Shown here piece after piece: positions 61,301-64,000 of a stretch of DNA of 64,000 bases. The stretch's first letter is position 1; each line of letters opens with the position of its first letter. The stretch is from Bryum argenteum (taxonomy: Eukaryota; Streptophyta; Bryopsida; Bryales; Bryaceae). Location of the stretch: NCBI GenBank assembly GCA_037043015.1, contig CM073325.1:1490501-1554500 (forward strand). Reading direction: 5' to 3'. The notes under the pieces were generated by a model. That model was not told the origin of the DNA, ran no database searches, and worked only from the letters and a program-made list of their open reading frames with translations. The position numbers were made by a program, and so were the translations under genes.

Positions 61301-61600
61301 TCACAAAATTCAAGTTTCTTACGCAAGAAATCTTTATGGACATTATTTCAAATATATTGCATAATTGAATATTTATAATGATATGACTATTGTTGGATAT
61401 TTTAAAGTACAAAATGTCTTAATTTGAAAAATATGTGATCAATTTACAAATTTTAAATTGTATAAATGCAAGCCTTGATGAATACAATAGTCTCATAAAC
61501 ACAAGAGAAGATTGAAGGACTTCTCTCCCACACTGCAGCACTCTTGTAGATATCACCTTAGTGAACCCTAACCCGCCACCGATCTAATTTACTCATACAA
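58296..61600. repeat. Direct duplication (58296-59060 and 60296-61600) around AT-rich DNA
   Basis: The right half repeats the left about 2 kb downstream: CTCCCTTTAGGGCTC/TTTAGGGCTCTC, GTTACGTTCC-ATAG, ATTTTTG-CGT-TTG-CTCCATTTT, GTCGCAAAAT-A, GTAAATTGAAG, TTCATATGAAGGTG-ATTGAG and, near the ends, AGAAGATT-AAGACTTC-TC and GTAGATATCACCTT(G/A)G. The first copy begins inside the RPS23 5' flank, so part of that flank was duplicated. The interval 59061-60295 shows no gene. Confidence 0.65.
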
Positions 61601-62110
61601 TTTTCCGACAATAAGAAACTGTATCAGAATAAAAACGAGATGAAATCTTTCTACCTTGATGATGAACATAAGACTTGATGTTTTTTTATCTACAAAGTGG
61701 ATTATTATCAAACCCCTATGAGTAATGACAAAGTAAATTTTTGGTAGATAAGTATTGTATTTCGTGAAAAGGTTTTAGAGCGTGTAATCTATTTTGATTT
61801 ATCAACCTTGTAAAGCATTAACGTTCTCCTATAATGTTGCAATTACTAGTAGGTACTCCTATATATTATTTTTGCAAATTGCATCAACAAAATAGTTGAG
61901 ATATTTGAACAAAATTTCATTTATATTTTAAAAATATTTAGATAACTCTGTAACTTTACATTACACACTACTCTCTGCACTACCGTCTCCCCTAGCAGAA
62001 TCTCAGTGTATGTTGCCGTGATTAGCTACCACAAGTGCAATTTCAAAGTGACGTTTCTCATCTCTTTGAAAGCGCAGTTACGCCGCAAAAGTTTTGTTAT
62101 GTTATTTTAT
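61601..62110. other. Intergenic, AT-rich, no gene seen
   Basis: No gene or recognisable repeat family between the duplication and the terminal array. Confidence 0.35.
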
Positions 62111-64000
62111 TTTCAAACAAGTCCTAACCCGTGTCTTCCGGTCACGCACACCAAAAAATGACAAATCTAAATTCATAAAACATGTAAAAATCCGGACCTA
62201 GGTATAATAAAAAATTACAAAGTTGGAGGATTTTGGTAATGTTGAAATTATGGGATATACAATCAATATGCAAGTTCCCTGCTTCTAAGTTGTCTATTCT
62301 ATTTAAGATTTATAGCATGTCCTCCGTTCCCGTCTTTTCGGTTTTTGGTGCTTTTTAAGATTTGTAGCATGTTCTCCGTTCCCTCCTTCGATTGCTCCCG
62401 GTCTCTTGTCTTCTATTATGGTTCCTCATTCTCCATTTTTTTCTTTCTAGTTCCTACCTCTAAACTCCCGTTCATTGTTCCTATCTTTTGTTCTCAGGTC
62501 CCCGTCCCCCAACTTCCATCATTTCTTCTCGATTTCCGTCATTCATTCCTAGTTCCCATCATTCATTTCTAGTTTCATCATTTGTTCCTAATTCTTGTTA
62601 TTTGTTACTGATTTCCATCCTCCATTCCTAGTTTCTATCCTTTGTTCCGGTTCCTAATTCCTCTTCGATGTTCTCTTAATCTCTGTTTCATTGTCTCCTT
62701 CTTTGCTACATTTTCATTTTCCTCATTCCTTGTCTCTTCGACTCCTTGTTATATTATAAGGATCTAAAACTTTCTTAATAACAATCAAATACGGAAATCT
62801 TTCAAAATCTTTAAAACTCTTCAAACTATGAATACATGACAAAATAATGATGACCATGCATGTATAGTGAATTACTAAGGACAGAGAGACAAATCGCAAA
62901 TCGTGTTCTTTTATATATAGAGACAAGCCCTTACCCGTGTTCTCCGGACATCAAAATGGTCAGATTGAAATTTATAAAATGTACAAAAAATCCAGACCTA
63001 GGTATAAAAAAAAACAATGAAGTTGGAGGTTTTTGGTGATGTTGAAATTATGGGATACGGGATCAATATGCAAGTTCCCTGCACTTGGTTCTCCATATTG
63101 TTTAAGATTTATAGTATGTCCACCGTTCCCGTCTTTTTGGTTTGCCGTGTTTTTTAAGATTTGTAGCATGTTCTCTATTCCCTCGTTCTATTGTTCTCAT
63201 CCTCTATTGTAGTTCCCCATTCTCCATTTTTTTCTTATTGGTTCCCTACCTCGAACCTCTCGTTCACGGTTCCCATCTTTTGTTCTCACTTCTCCATCCC
63301 CTGACTTCCCTCATTGGTTTCCATAATTCGTTTCTGGTTCCCATCAATAATTCCTAGTTTCTATCAGTCATTCCTGGTTCTCATTATTTGTTTCTGGTTC
63401 CAGTTCACAGTTCCCCGTTTCCATCATCCCCCTTCACTACTTCTTTGCTTCCATTTTCATGTTTCATATTCCTTGTTCCTTTCCCATCTTGTTATATTCT
63501 TAAGATCTAATAAACTCTTAATAACAATCAAATATCACTTATGCAATCTCTTTAAAAATCCTCAAAACTCTTTATACCATGTATACATGACCAATTGATG
63601 ATGACCATGACCATGCATCGCCAAAGACGGACAAACAGACAAATCCCAAATCGTGTTCTTTTATATGTAGAGATAATCAAATACCACTTACGGAAATTAT
63701 TCAAATATCTTCGTACCATATAATTTACATGACTTAATGATAATGGCCATGATCATGACCATGCACGTACATACATGCACCAAAGACGGACAGACAAATC
63801 CAAAATCGGATTATTTTATATATAGTACAAGTCTTTACGCGCGTCCCCAGGACACGGACATCGGAAAGATCATATAAGAGTTTATAAAATGTGTAAAAAA
63901 TCCAAACCTAGGTATAAAAAAACTTACAAAGTTTGATGTTTTTAGTGATGTTGAAATTATGAGATATGCAAGTTCTCTGCTCTAGTTCTCTATGTTGTTT
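62111..64000. repeat. Tandem array of 0.8-0.9-kb units running off the right edge
   Basis: The phrase CAAGTCCTAACCCGTGT / CAAGCCCTTACCCGTGT / CAAGTCTTTACGCGCGT marks unit starts at about 62115, 62924 and 63829. Each is followed by AAAAATCC-ACCTAGGTATAA, GTTGGAGG-TTTTGGT-ATG, TTGAAATTATGGGATA and GCAAGTTC-CTGC. Each unit also has a pyrimidine-rich tract of short TTCCTAGTTTCCATC-like repeats and a tract with AATAACAATCAAATA and GATGACCATG. Two full units and the start of a third are visible. Confidence 0.85.

Overview
The window looks like nuclear DNA of a streptophyte plant, most likely a non-seed land plant (bryophyte or lycophyte grade) or a close algal relative; this placement is inference. 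The evidence is: intron-rich genes with GT-AG introns; plant-type proteins (MED18, a B3 domain, an ALGGH-type zinc finger, a Fra a 1/Mal d 1-associated protein, a plastid-style LysM protein); plant MITE families; AT-rich intergenic DNA; and, alongside these, a Patched-like transporter that I do not associate with flowering plants. No bacterial operons, rRNA, CRISPR or intact tRNA genes were seen.

Left third (0-23 kb), from left to right: a TauD/clavaminate-synthase-like dioxygenase whose stop codon lies in a short tandem array; a one-exon zinc-finger gene; a seven-exon two-LysM gene; a small B3-domain gene on the minus strand; a 2-kb array of about 95-bp units; a decayed partial copy of the LysM locus with a MITE inside it; a 9-bp minisatellite; a Tourist/Harbinger MITE; an intronless DsbA/FrnE-like oxidoreductase (minus); MED18; and a Mal d 1-associated protein gene. 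MED18 and the Mal d 1-associated gene share a duplicated upstream segment.

Middle (23.4-29.2 kb): one large minus-strand gene. I assembled it as 24 exons encoding about 1,163 residues of a Patched/RND-type polytopic membrane protein with a sterol-sensing-domain region.

Repeat-rich part (29.9-55 kb): a higher-order satellite with a 397-bp period; inverted copies of a roughly 1-kb family with TTAA-like ends; smaller TTAA MITEs; a Stowaway-like fold-back; a GC-richer inverted-repeat element holding three tandem palindromes; a Harbinger-type element containing a tRNA-derived SINE; a long decayed locus of unknown family (42.7-46.5 kb, minus); a 48-bp minisatellite with a perfect hairpin beside it; a decayed DUF7869-type gene (50.2-53.1 kb, plus); and another Harbinger MITE.

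Right end (56.5-64 kb): the four-exon gene for ribosomal protein uS12 (RPS23) on the minus strand, followed by a direct duplication with copies about 2 kb apart and a tandem array of 0.8-0.9-kb units that runs off the window.

The genes look like independent housekeeping or accessory loci rather than a cluster with a shared function. The most notable items are the Patched-like gene, the shared leaders of the two neighbouring genes, the unknown 42.7-46.5 kb locus and the satellite and palindrome structures. All family names come from motif recognition by eye; no searches were run.
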